Source of the DNA: Microtetraspora glauca
Lineage (GTDB): Bacteria > Actinomycetota > Actinomycetes > Streptosporangiales > Streptosporangiaceae
NCBI GenBank assembly: GCA_001570385.1
Contig: BBYL01000006.1
Coordinates: forward strand, 248,001-312,000
Direction: 5' to 3'
Length of the DNA: 64,000 nt
Position 1 is the first letter of the stretch; each line of letters begins with the position of its first letter. The position numbers and the translations under genes are program-made. Shown piece by piece: positions 1 to 10,756 of this stretch. The notes beneath the pieces were generated by a model. That model ran no database searches and was not told where the DNA came from. It saw only the letters and a program-made list of their open reading frames with translations.

Positions 1-1
1 T

Positions 2-400
2 CGCTACGAGCCCCACCTCACCAGGTGGAAGCCCGGCGAGAAGCGCGACACCTCCACCCCCGCGGCCGCCGCGGGCAGCCTGTCCCGACTCACCGTGGGC
101 GACGCGCTCGACGCCAGGGACAGGAAGCGGCTGATCGGCTGGCTCCGCGGCGCCGTCACCGGTTATGAGCGGATCCGGGCCGGCCTCCCCAAGGACTGGA
201 CGATCGGCGACAAGACCGGCACCGGCGGCTCGGGGAACTACGGGACCGCGAACGACATCGCCATCGCCTGGCCACCCCGATCCTCCGCGCCGATCATCAT
301 CTCGATCTTCACCAACCGGAGCGCCAACGGCGTCGCCGCCGACGAGAAGGTGATCGCGTCCACCGCCACCGCACTGGCCCGGGCCCTCGGCCGGCTCTGA
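2..400 (+). CDS. class A beta-lactamase, C-terminal part (5' end outside window)
   Basis: Serine beta-lactamase that hydrolyses beta-lactam antibiotics outside the membrane; only the last ~132 residues are present, in a frame already open at base 2. Seen: an R-W-K-P-x-E region followed by the RDTSTP segment typical of class A enzymes (here KRDTSTPAAAA), and the KTG active-site triad as GDKTGTGG at about residues 77-84 of the fragment, followed by the usual DIAIAWPP strand. The SxxK and SDN motifs would lie upstream of the window. It ends ALGRL-stop and is followed by a good hairpin at 506-534, so it is probably the last gene of its transcript. Confidence 0.93.
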   Translation, partial: RYEPHLTRWKPGEKRDTSTPAAAAGSLSRLTVGDALDARDRKRLIGWLRGAVTGYERIRAGLPKDWTIGDKTGTGGSGNYGTANDIAIAWPPRSSAPIIISIFTNRSANGVAADEKVIASTATALARALGRL

Positions 401-505
401 CCCCCGCCGAGGGCGTGGGCGCGCCGCTCCGCGTGGCCGCCTCCATGTGGACGGTAGAGATACGGACCTTGGGTGAGGTGACACTCGGCCCCACCCGTGA
501 CGACG

Positions 506-534
506 AAGGAGCCCGGCATCCAGCCGGGCTCCTT
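506..534 (+). terminator. intrinsic terminator after the beta-lactamase gene
   Basis: Perfect 12-bp inverted repeat, AAGGAGCCCGGC (506-517) and GCCGGGCTCCTT (523-534), with a 5-base loop, running into a short T stretch (533-536). It lies 105 bp after the beta-lactamase stop and fits a Rho-independent terminator. Confidence 0.85.
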
Positions 535-873
535 TTCGCACTGCCGTGCCGTTCACCGCTTCCGGGGGCGCCTTCCCGGCCGGGAGCACGCCGTCATCGG
601 GGCTTTCGCCGAGGTCGCAGCAGGCGGACGAGGAGGCCGGAGCCATTGCCCCGGTTCGTGGAAGACCACGACGAGGTCGCCCGGCGTCACCTTGGGATCG
701 CGGTACCACAGATCCTGCAGAAGGACGCGGTGACCAGGCTCGTGTCGAGCACCCTGACCCCGGCGCCCGCTGTACCTGCTGAAGCCGGACATGCTCGTGT
801 CAGGGGACAAGGGCTTCGACATTGGCGGCATGGGCGGCCGGCAAAGGTGGCGGTCATGGTGATGCCGTCGGTG
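535..873. other. intergenic stretch without a supportable gene
   Basis: This stretch separates the beta-lactamase terminator from the 3' end of fumC, which comes in from the other strand. A minus-strand open frame at 553-831 contains a protein-like segment (about LWYRDPKVTPGDLVVVF), but it has no convincing start, ribosome site or family match known to me; it may be a relic. Nothing else stands out. Confidence 0.4.
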
Positions 874-2370
<1,497 letters not shown>

Positions 2371-2372
2371 GG

Positions 2373-4100
2373 CTACCGCCCCCTGACCCGCCTGTACACC
2401 GGCTGCCACATCGCGTCCTGAACCTGCTGGACCGGGTCCTTGAGATCGGCGCGGGCCAGGTTCTCCCTCGCGGCCTGCTCGGCGACCGCGACCGCGACGG
2501 TCGCCGACACCTCCCGCAGGTTCTCCACCTGAGGCAGCAGCGACGCGCCCGGAGCCGCCACATCCACCATGCCGCCCACGGCCTCGGCCGCCGCCTGGAG
2601 CATGCCGTCGCTGACCCGCCGCGCGCGGGACACGATCGTTCCCAGCCCCAATCCCGGGTACAGCAGCGCGTTGTTGGCCTGCGCGATCGCGTAGGTCATC
2701 CGGCCATAGGTGATCGGGTTGACCGGGATGCCGGTGGCGATCAGGGCACGGCCGTCGGTCCAGCGCAACAGGTCGGCGGGCATCGCCTCGATCCGCTCCG
2801 TGGGATTGGAGATCGGGAAGATGACGGGCCGGTCGACGCCCGCCGCCATCGCGCGCACGATCTGCTCGGTGAAGGCGCCGTGCGCGGTCGAGGTGCCGAG
2901 CAGCATCGTCGGTCTGACCCGCTCGACCACCTCCGGCAGGCCGATGCCACCGTCCCGCTTCCAGCCGCGCACCTCCTCGGCGGGCCTGGCGTACGGCGCC
3001 TGGAAGTCCCGCAGGCCGGTCATGTCGTCGAGGAGCAGGCCCTGTTTGTCGACGGGCCAGATGCGCCGGGTCGCGGCGTCCGGATCCAGGCCATCCCGCA
3101 CCATCGCCGACCGCAGTTGGTCGGCGATCCCGATGCCCGCGGTGCCTGCGCCGAAGACGATGATCCGCTGCTCGCGCATCGGCGTCCCGGACACCTGGAC
3201 GGCGCCCAGCATGGCGGCCAGCACGATCGCGCCGGTCCCCTGCATGTCGTCGTTGAAGGTGGGGATGCGGCCGGTGTACTTCTCCAGGATCCGCCGGCCG
3301 TTGGACGGGCCGAAGTCCTCCCAGTGCAGCAGGGCGCCGGGGAACATCCGGGTGACGGTGGTGACGTACGCGTCGATGAAGTCGTCGTAGCGTTGCCCGC
3401 GTACCCGCGCGTGCCGGTTGCCGACATAGCCGGGATCGTTCAGCAGGCCCTCGTTGTCCGTGCCGACGTCGAGCGCCACCGGGACGGCGCGTGCCGGGTC
3501 GATCCCGGCCGCGGCGGTGTAGACGGCGAGCTTGCCGGCCGTGATCCCGGCGCCACCGCCGACTCCCCAGTCTCCGATGCCCAGGATCTCCTCGGCGTCG
3601 GAGGCCACCACCAGATCCACGTCGTCCGGGCCCAGCCCGAGGTCGGTGAAGGCGCGCTCGACGCCGTCCACGTCGTCGACGGACAGGTAGACGCCCCGGG
3701 GTCGCCGGTATTCGTGGTTGTAGTTCTTGATGGCCTGCGCGACCGTGGGGTCGTAGACGATCGGCAGCATGTCCCGCAGGTGATCGGAAAGCACCCGGTA
3801 GTACAACACCTCGTTGCGGTCGCGCAGGGCCTCCAGGTAGATGTTCTTCAGCAGGTCGCTCGCCTGTGCCCGGTATTGGGCGTACACCCGGCGCGCCTGC
3901 TGGTCGATCGTCTCCACGGCCGACGGCAGCAGACCGTGCAGCTCGAGTTCGTCGCGTTCCTCGACGGTGAACGCGGTCCCCTTGTTCAGCAGGGGCTCTC
4001 GCAGCACCTCGAGGCCACGTGCGGAGGTGAGGTACCCCTCGTCCGTCTCTTCGAAGATCCGGTCGGCACCGGTCGGCCGCTGGTTCTTATCGGTTTGCAT
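2373..4100 (-). CDS. NAD-dependent malic enzyme
   Basis: Oxidative decarboxylation of L-malate to pyruvate, cytosolic, anaplerotic/gluconeogenic node. At 575 aa it is of the long SfcA/MaeA type rather than the ~400-aa bacterial type. Seen: the N-terminal malic domain with LTSARGLEVLREPLLNKGTAFT, YDPTVAQAIKNY, VVASDAEEILGIGDWGVGG, LDVGTDNEGLLNDPGYVG and the HWEDFGPSNGRRILEKY motif; then a Rossmann NAD-binding half with VFGAGTAGIGIADQL and FPISNPTERIEA. First gene of the pair with fumC, 2 bp apart. No regulator adjoins it. Confidence 0.94.
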   Translation of the reverse strand: MQTDKNQRPTGADRIFEETDEGYLTSARGLEVLREPLLNKGTAFTVEERDELELHGLLPSAVETIDQQARRVYAQYRAQASDLLKNIYLEALRDRNEVLYYRVLSDHLRDMLPIVYDPTVAQAIKNYNHEYRRPRGVYLSVDDVDGVERAFTDLGLGPDDVDLVVASDAEEILGIGDWGVGGGAGITAGKLAVYTAAAGIDPARAVPVALDVGTDNEGLLNDPGYVGNRHARVRGQRYDDFIDAYVTTVTRMFPGALLHWEDFGPSNGRRILEKYTGRIPTFNDDMQGTGAIVLAAMLGAVQVSGTPMREQRIIVFGAGTAGIGIADQLRSAMVRDGLDPDAATRRIWPVDKQGLLLDDMTGLRDFQAPYARPAEEVRGWKRDGGIGLPEVVERVRPTMLLGTSTAHGAFTEQIVRAMAAGVDRPVIFPISNPTERIEAMPADLLRWTDGRALIATGIPVNPITYGRMTYAIAQANNALLYPGLGLGTIVSRARRVSDGMLQAAAEAVGGMVDVAAPGASLLPQVENLREVSATVAVAVAEQAARENLARADLKDPVQQVQDAMWQPVYRRVRGR

Positions 4101-4496
4101 TCCGCCTCCGGCGTTTCACATCCACCCGCCGCTCGCAAGGGGCGTGTCGCTCGCCTGTCCATCTGCCCCTGCCCGCAGGAAACGCCAGCCGCGCCAAGCC
4201 CGCCCTAAGCCTGCCTAAGGCTTGATTTGTCACCCCTGGAGAGGCGTGACGACACCCGCGGGCGCGCTCCAGCGGTGAGTGGCAGGCGGCGCGGTCGCTC
4301 CTTCACTTCGCCCTGTGGACCCCGAAGCCGCCGCCGACGGATCCCATGATGTGATCTACATCGTAAAGGCGTCGGCCTGAGCCGATCGTCGAATGCCGTT
4401 CCTCCGGGCGGCCTCACGGGCCTGGGAGGCCGGCGGCCCTGGTGGAGAGGGCCGCGTTACCGCCAAGAGAAAGTACGTTGCCTGCTTTCGGGGCCG
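4101..4496. other. intergenic region between malic enzyme and P450 genes
   Basis: About 395 bp with no supportable ORF. It must hold the promoter of the leftward malic enzyme/fumC pair and the end of the leftward P450 transcript. A weak 5-bp hairpin (AAGCC/GGCTT near 4206-4221) is visible. No clear operator was recognised. Confidence 0.4.
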
Positions 4497-5774
4497 TCAC
4501 CTGGGGGCGACGCGAACGGGCAGCGCGCGCGGCCCGCGGACCTGGCCGGTGGACCACGCCACGGCCGCCGGATCGGCGAGGCTGAACTCCGGAATCCGCT
4601 CCAGCCACACCTCCAGGGCGACCCGCAACTCCATGCGCGCGAGGTGCGAGCCCACGCAGCGGTGGATGCCCAGACCGAACGCGGCGTGCCGGTTGACCTC
4701 GCGATCGATGACGACCTCGTCCGCTCGCTCGAACTGCGCCGGGTCTCTGTTGGCGGCCGGGAACGACAGCAGGACCCAGTCGTCGGCTTTCATGCCGACG
4801 CCGTGCCAGTGCATGTCGTCCTTCACCAGCCGCGCCATCGTGACCGGCGCGTAGGCGCGGAGGAACTCCTCCATCGCGGTCGGCAGCAGCGCCGGGTCGG
4901 CGATCAGGCGCCCGCGGTCGGCCGGAGTCTTCGCGAGGTGCCACAACGACGCGCCGATCGCGCTCCATGTCGTGTCGATGCCGGCGATGAGCAGCAGGGC
5001 CATCGTCCCCGCCACATGGGAGGGGGCGAGCTTCTGCCCGTACAGCTCGGCGTTGACGAGGTAGGTCGTCAGGTCCTCGCGCGGGTGGTCGACGTGGTCG
5101 CGGATCTGTTCCTGGAGATACTCGAACAGCTGCTCCATCCGGGCCAGTCGCTGCTCCGGCGGCAGGTTGACGCCCTCGAGCGCGTTCTCGATGAACTCGC
5201 GGAAGCGCGGCCCGTCATCGGGCGGGAAGCCGAGCATGTCGGCGATGACCCGCACCGGGATGTGCTGAGCGTAGTCGCGGGCGGCGTCGACGACGTCCTG
5301 CCCCTCGAAGGTGTCGATGAGTGAGTGGCAGAACGCTCTGGTCGCCTGCTCCCGTCCGGCGACCGCGCTCTTGGTGAACGCGGGCAGCAGCAGCCTGCGC
5401 GCGTCACGGTGGAACGGCGGGTCGGAGGAGATCGGCGGCGTGCCGCCCACCGGCGCCAGCTCCCGAGGCGGCCGGAAGTTGCTCATGATGATCGACCGCG
5501 AGGAGAAACGTTCGGTGTCGTAGGCGATCTCGGCGACATCCTCATAGCGGGTGGGCAACCAGCCTCCGCCGAACCGGCCGGTGCGCGCGATCGGGCAGCG
5601 CTGCCGCAGCTCGTCCTGGATGCGGTACGGATCGGCAGCCCACTCGGCCTCCAGGTGGGAGAAGTCGGTCGCCCAGTCCGAGACGGGCCCCGTGATGATC
5701 TCGTTGCGCGTGCCGAGAGGCAGGTCTGCCCGCGCCTGCCTGAAGTCCTCTGCGAAGCGGTCGTCGGCGGTCAC
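4497..5774 (-). CDS. cytochrome P450
   Basis: Soluble bacterial class I P450 monooxygenase, 425 aa; substrate unknown. Seen: I-helix oxygen-activation motif AGIDTTWS (264-271), K-helix E303-x-x-R306, and the haem-thiolate loop FGLGIHRCVGSHLAR with Cys373 as ligand. The N-terminus is hydrophilic, so it is cytosolic. The start ATG lies 1 bp after the stop of the ferredoxin gene (5776-5976), so the two are co-transcribed and the ferredoxin is very likely its electron donor; no dedicated reductase is adjacent. A truncated TetR remnant precedes the pair, so its original regulation may be lost. Confidence 0.95.
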   Translation of the reverse strand: MTADDRFAEDFRQARADLPLGTRNEIITGPVSDWATDFSHLEAEWAADPYRIQDELRQRCPIARTGRFGGGWLPTRYEDVAEIAYDTERFSSRSIIMSNFRPPRELAPVGGTPPISSDPPFHRDARRLLLPAFTKSAVAGREQATRAFCHSLIDTFEGQDVVDAARDYAQHIPVRVIADMLGFPPDDGPRFREFIENALEGVNLPPEQRLARMEQLFEYLQEQIRDHVDHPREDLTTYLVNAELYGQKLAPSHVAGTMALLLIAGIDTTWSAIGASLWHLAKTPADRGRLIADPALLPTAMEEFLRAYAPVTMARLVKDDMHWHGVGMKADDWVLLSFPAANRDPAQFERADEVVIDREVNRHAAFGLGIHRCVGSHLARMELRVALEVWLERIPEFSLADPAAVAWSTGQVRGPRALPVRVAPR

Positions 5775-5775
5775 G

Positions 5776-5976
5776 TCAGGCCTCCTGGAGAAGGGCTATC
5801 GCTCGTTCGGGGCAGTTGGACACGGCTCGCCGGGCGTCGTGCCCCTGGTCCGGCGGCACGACGCCGTCCACGAGCACCTGCCCATAGCCCTCCTCGTCCT
5901 CGGCGAACAGTTCCGGGGCGAGGTCGTAGCAGCGGCCGTGCCCCTGGCAGCGTTCAGGGTCGATCTGGACTCTCAC
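5776..5976 (-). CDS. 3Fe-4S ferredoxin
   Basis: Small (66 aa) acidic ferredoxin that passes electrons to P450s. Seen: VQIDPERCQGHGRC, with the CxxxxxC spacing (CQGHGRC) of P450-associated 3Fe-4S ferredoxins, and a distal SNCPERAI cysteine. The start is GTG at 5976, and the first 23 bp overlap the tail of the TetR remnant in another frame, as would be expected from an original translationally coupled TetR-ferredoxin-P450 operon. The downstream P450 is 1 bp away. Confidence 0.93.
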   Translation of the reverse strand: MRVQIDPERCQGHGRCYDLAPELFAEDEEGYGQVLVDGVVPPDQGHDARRAVSNCPERAIALLQEA

Positions 5977-6244
5977 TGGGGTGCTCCGTTCTGGGAGGGG
6001 GTGCGAGTGCGGTCACGAGGCGGCCCAGCAGCGCGGTCCACTCCTGGTCGCCGACCGCGTGCAGGTCAGGTGTGACGAGCGCGCTGCCGATCGCGAGCAG
6101 CAGGCAGAAGTGGGCCAGCGCGTCGGGCGACAGCGCGGGGTCCAGCTCGCCGCCCGCCTGGGCGACCGCGACCAGCGCCTCGACGATGAGGTGGCCGCGG
6201 GGGTCGCTGCGGCGGTGACGCCCGCGATACGCCCCATGCGCGAA
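5954..6244 (-). pseudogene. TetR-family regulator, C-terminal remnant without DNA-binding domain
   Basis: In the frame that stops at 5954, the reading is open back to a TAA at 6245-6247. It translates as a typical TetR ligand-domain end (GHLIVEALVAVAQAGGEL, then ALAHFCLLLAIGSALVTPDL, then WTALLGRLVTAL). No ATG or convincing GTG start and no helix-turn-helix is present; the HEAT-repeat gene's stop at 6253 abuts it directly. The simplest reading is a deletion that removed the first ~100 codons of a regulator of the P450/ferredoxin operon. The family call rests on general TetR C-terminal appearance, not on a signature motif. Confidence 0.6.
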
Positions 6245-6252
6245 TTAAAAGA

Positions 6253-8220
6253 TCATTCATTTGATTCGTCAAGAGCGTGATTGTGGCGGGGAACGTTGTC
6301 CGGCGTCCTTCCACCTGGTGGCCGGGCGCCACAAGTGCCACCGGATGTGTCAGCCGTAGCCTCGATACCCGCCAGACTTTCGGCCTCGGCACCGGTCTGT
6401 CGGGGGGCTTCGTGGATCGCTCGGCGGATGGCGGCGGCGGTGAGTCCCGCCTGCCGGGCTGTCGCGCCCGTGCCCTCCCGCAGCACGTCCAACACGGTGA
6501 GCGCGGACTCGGCAGCCGCGCCCATCCAGCTCAGGTAGTTGAGTTCGTGCTCTGGCCGGTCCACGACATCGATCTGTTCCAGCAACACCTGAACGGCGGT
6601 CTGGGCATCATGGGTGACCTCCCACAGGGTCCACGCCACCTTTGAACGGATTCCCGCCGTCTCACCGCCTTCGTCCAGCAGTGCACGTAGCGCCGGCTCG
6701 GCCCGCCCGGCGCGGGGGCCCAGACGGCAGAGGTCGTCACAGGCCATGGCATCAGTGAAGGTGCTCACCCGTACCCCGGGCTCGGGTGACCGGGCCGGGT
6801 TGTCGGCGATCACGCCGAGCAGCAACGTCACGATGTGGTCGGTGGGGTGACCGATGGCCTTCAGGGCGCTGATGGCCCACAGCCGCTGGTGCAGCGAGGG
6901 GCCGGTCGCCACGGAACGCAGGGCCTCGACCGTCGCAGGCTCGGCCGCCGGCGCACCGAGCCTGCCGATGGCCATGCACAGACGCATGACGTTCTGATCC
7001 CACGACTCGTGGCTGTGCGTCGTCGTGATCATCGCGGTCAGCTCCGGCAGGGCGGCCCGCACCGGCTCGCCCCACGTGGTGATCGCATTGAGCAGGCGGC
7101 GCAGCTCGAACTGGTCGATCCCCTTCACCAGCCGTGCCCGTACGGCGGGCATCAACGCGTCAGCGAACGGAGCGGCGCCGGACAGCAGCTTCTCCGCCGC
7201 CTCGTCGATGGGCAGGGCGAGCATCCGCCGCAAGCCAGGCACGCATCGCTCGTCGCCGCACTCCACGAGTACGTCGAGCGCGACGGCGGACAGGTCCGGA
7301 TCGGACAGCGCCGCGGCCACCCGGTCGACGTAACCGGCGGCGGCCGGGCCGTCCGAATCGCGGATCCAGGCCCCGATGTTTCCGAGCGCCGCCTTCCGCA
7401 GCGTGGGGTCGGGGTGCGTGAGCAGGTCTGCGACCTGTCGTCCGAGCGGTCCGGCCAGCGGGTGCTGAGGGTGCACACCCTTGATCGCCTTCCAGCAGCA
7501 GCTGCCGGCCCACTCGTTCGAGCATTCACCGCTTCGCAGCAGGTCGAGCATTCGGGCCGCCCAGCGGGTCTCCGCGTCCGGGATCCATCGGAGCAGGTCG
7601 CTCACGGCGTGAAAGGTGGAGTTCCACTCCGGCTCCGCCCAGGCGAGCTCGCACAGGGGTTCTTCGACCTCGTCCCTGACGAAGAGGGTCAGCGCATCGA
7701 TGGTCTGATCATCGAGGTCGCCGCCGGAGGTGACGTCCTTGTCGTTTCCGAACCACTCCTTGCGCTGCAGCACCAGCCCGAACGCGGCGCCGAAACGTGT
7801 CACGGCCGGATGCGCGGCGGCGGTCAGCGCCCGCAGGAACGCGTGCTCGCCCGGGTGGCGGGCCAGCGCGACCAGGAGGCCGACCTTCGCGGCCGGGTCG
7901 GACTCGGTGTCGAGCCGCGCCCGCAGCGCCGCGGCCAGCTCCTCGTCCCCGTCCATATACGCCAGGACGAAGGTCACGATGCGCCGCATCTCGGGATCGG
8001 GGTGGTCGAGGCGGGCCAGCAGCGCGGGAACTCCGGCGTCCGCCGCGGCCTGCACCCGTTCGGCCCAGTCCTCCCTGATGGTGTCCGGAAGGTCGCTCGG
8101 CACGTACGCCATGCCGAGGTCGTCGGTGAGCGCGTCGATCGCCTCCGCTGTCCTCGAACCCGCTTCGTACGTCATCGAGCCGAAGTGCTTGACGATGTCC
8201 TGCCAGTCGAAGTAGCTCAT
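6253..8220 (-). CDS. HEAT-repeat protein
   Basis: A 655-aa cytosolic protein made mostly of ~35-residue helical repeats such as VPALLARLDHPDPEMRRIVT, LSDPDLSAVALDVLVECG and LTHPDPTLRKAALGNIGAW, the pattern of HEAT/PBS-lyase-like repeats that form protein-binding solenoids. No catalytic domain, signal peptide or membrane segment is seen. The last ~50 residues are low-complexity and unlike the repeats, and the gene ends right at the TetR remnant, so its C-terminus may have been altered by the same event. Partner and function unknown. Confidence 0.85.
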   Translation of the reverse strand: MSYFDWQDIVKHFGSMTYEAGSRTAEAIDALTDDLGMAYVPSDLPDTIREDWAERVQAAADAGVPALLARLDHPDPEMRRIVTFVLAYMDGDEELAAALRARLDTESDPAAKVGLLVALARHPGEHAFLRALTAAAHPAVTRFGAAFGLVLQRKEWFGNDKDVTSGGDLDDQTIDALTLFVRDEVEEPLCELAWAEPEWNSTFHAVSDLLRWIPDAETRWAARMLDLLRSGECSNEWAGSCCWKAIKGVHPQHPLAGPLGRQVADLLTHPDPTLRKAALGNIGAWIRDSDGPAAAGYVDRVAAALSDPDLSAVALDVLVECGDERCVPGLRRMLALPIDEAAEKLLSGAAPFADALMPAVRARLVKGIDQFELRRLLNAITTWGEPVRAALPELTAMITTTHSHESWDQNVMRLCMAIGRLGAPAAEPATVEALRSVATGPSLHQRLWAISALKAIGHPTDHIVTLLLGVIADNPARSPEPGVRVSTFTDAMACDDLCRLGPRAGRAEPALRALLDEGGETAGIRSKVAWTLWEVTHDAQTAVQVLLEQIDVVDRPEHELNYLSWMGAAAESALTVLDVLREGTGATARQAGLTAAAIRRAIHEAPRQTGAEAESLAGIEATADTSGGTCGARPPGGRTPDNVPRHNHALDESNE

Positions 8221-8376
8221 CGAATCGCTTCACTCATCTTGATCTCTCCCACGCGTCCCGGCCCCGCTCACGATGTGATCGGTGGTGGATCATGAATAGG
8301 GGAGATCACTTACGGCACGCTTGCAACCACCCGCCAAGGTGCTTTTTCCGCCCGGCCTGTTCTTCGACGGCGAGGG

Positions 8377-10731
8377 TCACGTCGTGTCGCGGACCACCAG
8401 GCGAGTGGGAACGACGACGAGGGGGGTGTGGCGGCCGTCGAGGCGGGACAGGAGCAGGCGGGCCAGCGCCAGGGCCTGGTCCGCGGTGGGCACCCGTACG
8501 GTGGTGAGCGGCGGGGTCGTGCAGGAGGCGGCGTGGATGTCGTCGAAGCCCACGATCGCCAGATCCTGGGGCACCCGCAGCCCCGCCTCACGTGCCGCCT
8601 CCAGCGCGCCGATCGCCAGCTCGTCGGAGGTGGCGAACACGGCGTCCAGGTCGGGATGGCCGGACAGGAGCTCGCGCGCCGCCGTGACGCCCGACCGCCT
8701 GTCCAGGCCGGCGAGCGCGATCGCCGGTCGCAGCCCGTCCTCGTGGAGCGTGGCCAGGTGCCCGGCGAGGCGGTCCTGTACGGCGACGAGGTCCATGGGC
8801 CCGCAGATCACGCCGATGCGGCGGCGCCCCCGGTCGAGGAGGTGCCGGGTCGCGGCCTTGGCGCCACCCGTGTTGTCCACCTCCACGTAGGGCACGAGGG
8901 AGGCGATGGCGGGCCGGCCGAGCAGCACGATCGGCACACCGGTACGCGCGAGCCGCTCGGCCAGCGTGTCAGGACCGTCCGGGGGGACGAGGACGACCCC
9001 GTCCACCTGCCTCGCCTCCACGTGCCTGATGATGCGCCGATGGCTCTCGGCCGTGTCGGCGAGCATCAGCGTGATCTGCTTGCCCGCCCCCTCCAGGACG
9101 CTGGTGACGTACTGGACGACGGCGGAGATCAGCGAGTCGCCGCCGTGCCGGGGGACGGACAGGACGAGCGCGACAGAGTCGGTCCGCCGGGTGACGAGGC
9201 TCCGCGCGGCGGCGTTGGGTACGTAGCCCAGCTCCTGGACGGCGCGCAACACGGCGGCGCGCGCCTCGGGGCTGACCGACGCCTCGCTGTTGACGACCCG
9301 CGAGGCCGTGGCCCGGGAGACGCCCGCGCGGGCGGCGACGGTCTCCAGAGTGGGCCGCTTCGGCCGTTCGGCGCCGAGCCCGTTGCGCTTGATGACATCG
9401 CGGTACCACAGGGCGCTGTCCTTGAGCAGCCGCCGCTGCGTGGTGAAGTCGACGTGGACGATGCCGAACTTGCGCCGGTAGCCGTCCGCCCATTCGACGC
9501 AGTCGAGCAGCGACCACAGCAGGTAGCCGCGGACCCGGGCGCCCTCGTCGAGCGAGGTCCGCAGGGCGCGCAGGTGCTCCTCGACGAAACTCATCCGGTC
9601 GAGGTCGTGGATGCCGTCGCCGGCCACGACGTCGACGAAGTCGGCGCCGTTCTCGGTGATCATCAGTTCGGTCTCGGGATACTCCTCAGACAGGCGCCGC
9701 AGGACCAGGGAGAGGCCGCTCGGCATGATGGGCCAGCCCATCGCGGTGACGGCCGTGGGAACGCTGCAGAACAGGACGCCCTCGCTGCCCGGGAACGCCG
9801 GGTCGGCCGGGGTGCTGGGCTGGGCCCGCACCACGATGGGCGTGTAGTAGTTGACGCCGAGCAGGTCGATGGGCCGGCCGACGAGGTCGAGGTCTCCGTC
9901 GTGGATGTGGCCGAGCCCCGCGATCTTCTCGACCAGGGGCAGCAGGTCGGCGGGGTAGTGGCCACGCAGTACCGGCTCAAGGAACTGCCGGTTGTGCAGG
10001 GCGTCGATCCTCGCCACCGCCTCGGCGTCCTCCTCGGGGAGGTCGAGGGACATGTCACCGAGCTGCGCGGGAGTGAGAACGGGCGAGAGGTTCAGCACGA
10101 CGCCGGCTCTGGCGGCGCCCTGCGCGCGCAGCGCCTCCAGGCCCAGCCCGTGCGCGAGCAGCATGTGGTGGGCGCTGACGAAGGCGTCGGCCGCCGACTG
10201 CCGGCCCGGGGCGTGCACTCCTGAGGCGTGGCCGAGGAAGGCGGCGACCCATGGCTCGTTGAACGTGAACCAGGTGTCCACGCGGTCGCCGATCCTGTCG
10301 TACACGAGGCCGGCGTACTCGGCGAAGTGGAGGGCCGTGTCACGGGAGGTCCACCCCCCGCGGTCCTGGAGCGCCTGTGGCAGGTCCCAGTGGTACAGGG
10401 TGGCGTAGGGGGCGATGCCCGCCCGCAGCAGTTCGTCCACGAGCCTGTCATAGAAGTCGAGCCCCGGGTTGTTGACCCGGCCGCGCCCCTCCGGGAGCAC
10501 CCGCGACCAGCTCACCGAGAACCGGTAGGCGGCGATGCCCAGGTCCTGCATCAGCCGGACGTCTTCGGGATAGCGCACGTAGTGATCGCAGGCCGGGTCG
10601 CCGTACGCCTCGTCCGCGAATCTGTCCCAGATGGAGGGTCCCCGGCCGTCCTGGTCGGTGGCGCCCTCGATCTGGAACGCGGACGTGGACACTCCCCAGA
10701 CGAAGTTCTCTGGGAACGAAGCGGTGCCCAT
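8377..10731 (-). CDS. GH1 beta-glucosidase fused to a LacI-family repressor
   Basis: A single 784-aa frame. Residues 1-453 are a full glycoside hydrolase family 1 enzyme: N-terminal FPENFVWGVSTSAFQIEGA, acid/base Glu159 in TFNEP, nucleophile Glu360 in ITENG, and the usual C-terminal LWYRDVIKRNG. Residues ~459-507 are a complete LacI helix-turn-helix (RPTLETVAARAGVSRATASR, then hinge QELGYVPNAAARSL), followed by a full periplasmic-binding-protein-like effector domain ending VGFDDIHAASCTTPPLTTVR. No stop and no in-frame ATG, GTG or TTG was seen in the linker (about codons 445-465), so separate translation from a conventional start is unlikely. GH1/LacI neighbours are common in actinomycete cellobiose loci; here they are one polypeptide. 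Cytosolic. A GAGCGCTC-cored palindrome lies 26 bp upstream of the start. Confidence 0.9.
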   Translation of the reverse strand: MGTASFPENFVWGVSTSAFQIEGATDQDGRGPSIWDRFADEAYGDPACDHYVRYPEDVRLMQDLGIAAYRFSVSWSRVLPEGRGRVNNPGLDFYDRLVDELLRAGIAPYATLYHWDLPQALQDRGGWTSRDTALHFAEYAGLVYDRIGDRVDTWFTFNEPWVAAFLGHASGVHAPGRQSAADAFVSAHHMLLAHGLGLEALRAQGAARAGVVLNLSPVLTPAQLGDMSLDLPEEDAEAVARIDALHNRQFLEPVLRGHYPADLLPLVEKIAGLGHIHDGDLDLVGRPIDLLGVNYYTPIVVRAQPSTPADPAFPGSEGVLFCSVPTAVTAMGWPIMPSGLSLVLRRLSEEYPETELMITENGADFVDVVAGDGIHDLDRMSFVEEHLRALRTSLDEGARVRGYLLWSLLDCVEWADGYRRKFGIVHVDFTTQRRLLKDSALWYRDVIKRNGLGAERPKRPTLETVAARAGVSRATASRVVNSEASVSPEARAAVLRAVQELGYVPNAAARSLVTRRTDSVALVLSVPRHGGDSLISAVVQYVTSVLEGAGKQITLMLADTAESHRRIIRHVEARQVDGVVLVPPDGPDTLAERLARTGVPIVLLGRPAIASLVPYVEVDNTGGAKAATRHLLDRGRRRIGVICGPMDLVAVQDRLAGHLATLHEDGLRPAIALAGLDRRSGVTAARELLSGHPDLDAVFATSDELAIGALEAAREAGLRVPQDLAIVGFDDIHAASCTTPPLTTVRVPTADQALALARLLLSRLDGRHTPLVVVPTRLVVRDTT

Positions 10732-10756
10732 CTATGCGAATCCCCCTATGTCTCAG

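Noticed and set aside
553..831. Minus-strand 92-codon frame between beta-lactamase terminator and fumC
   Set aside because: One protein-like segment but no start, ribosome site or family; too weak to call.
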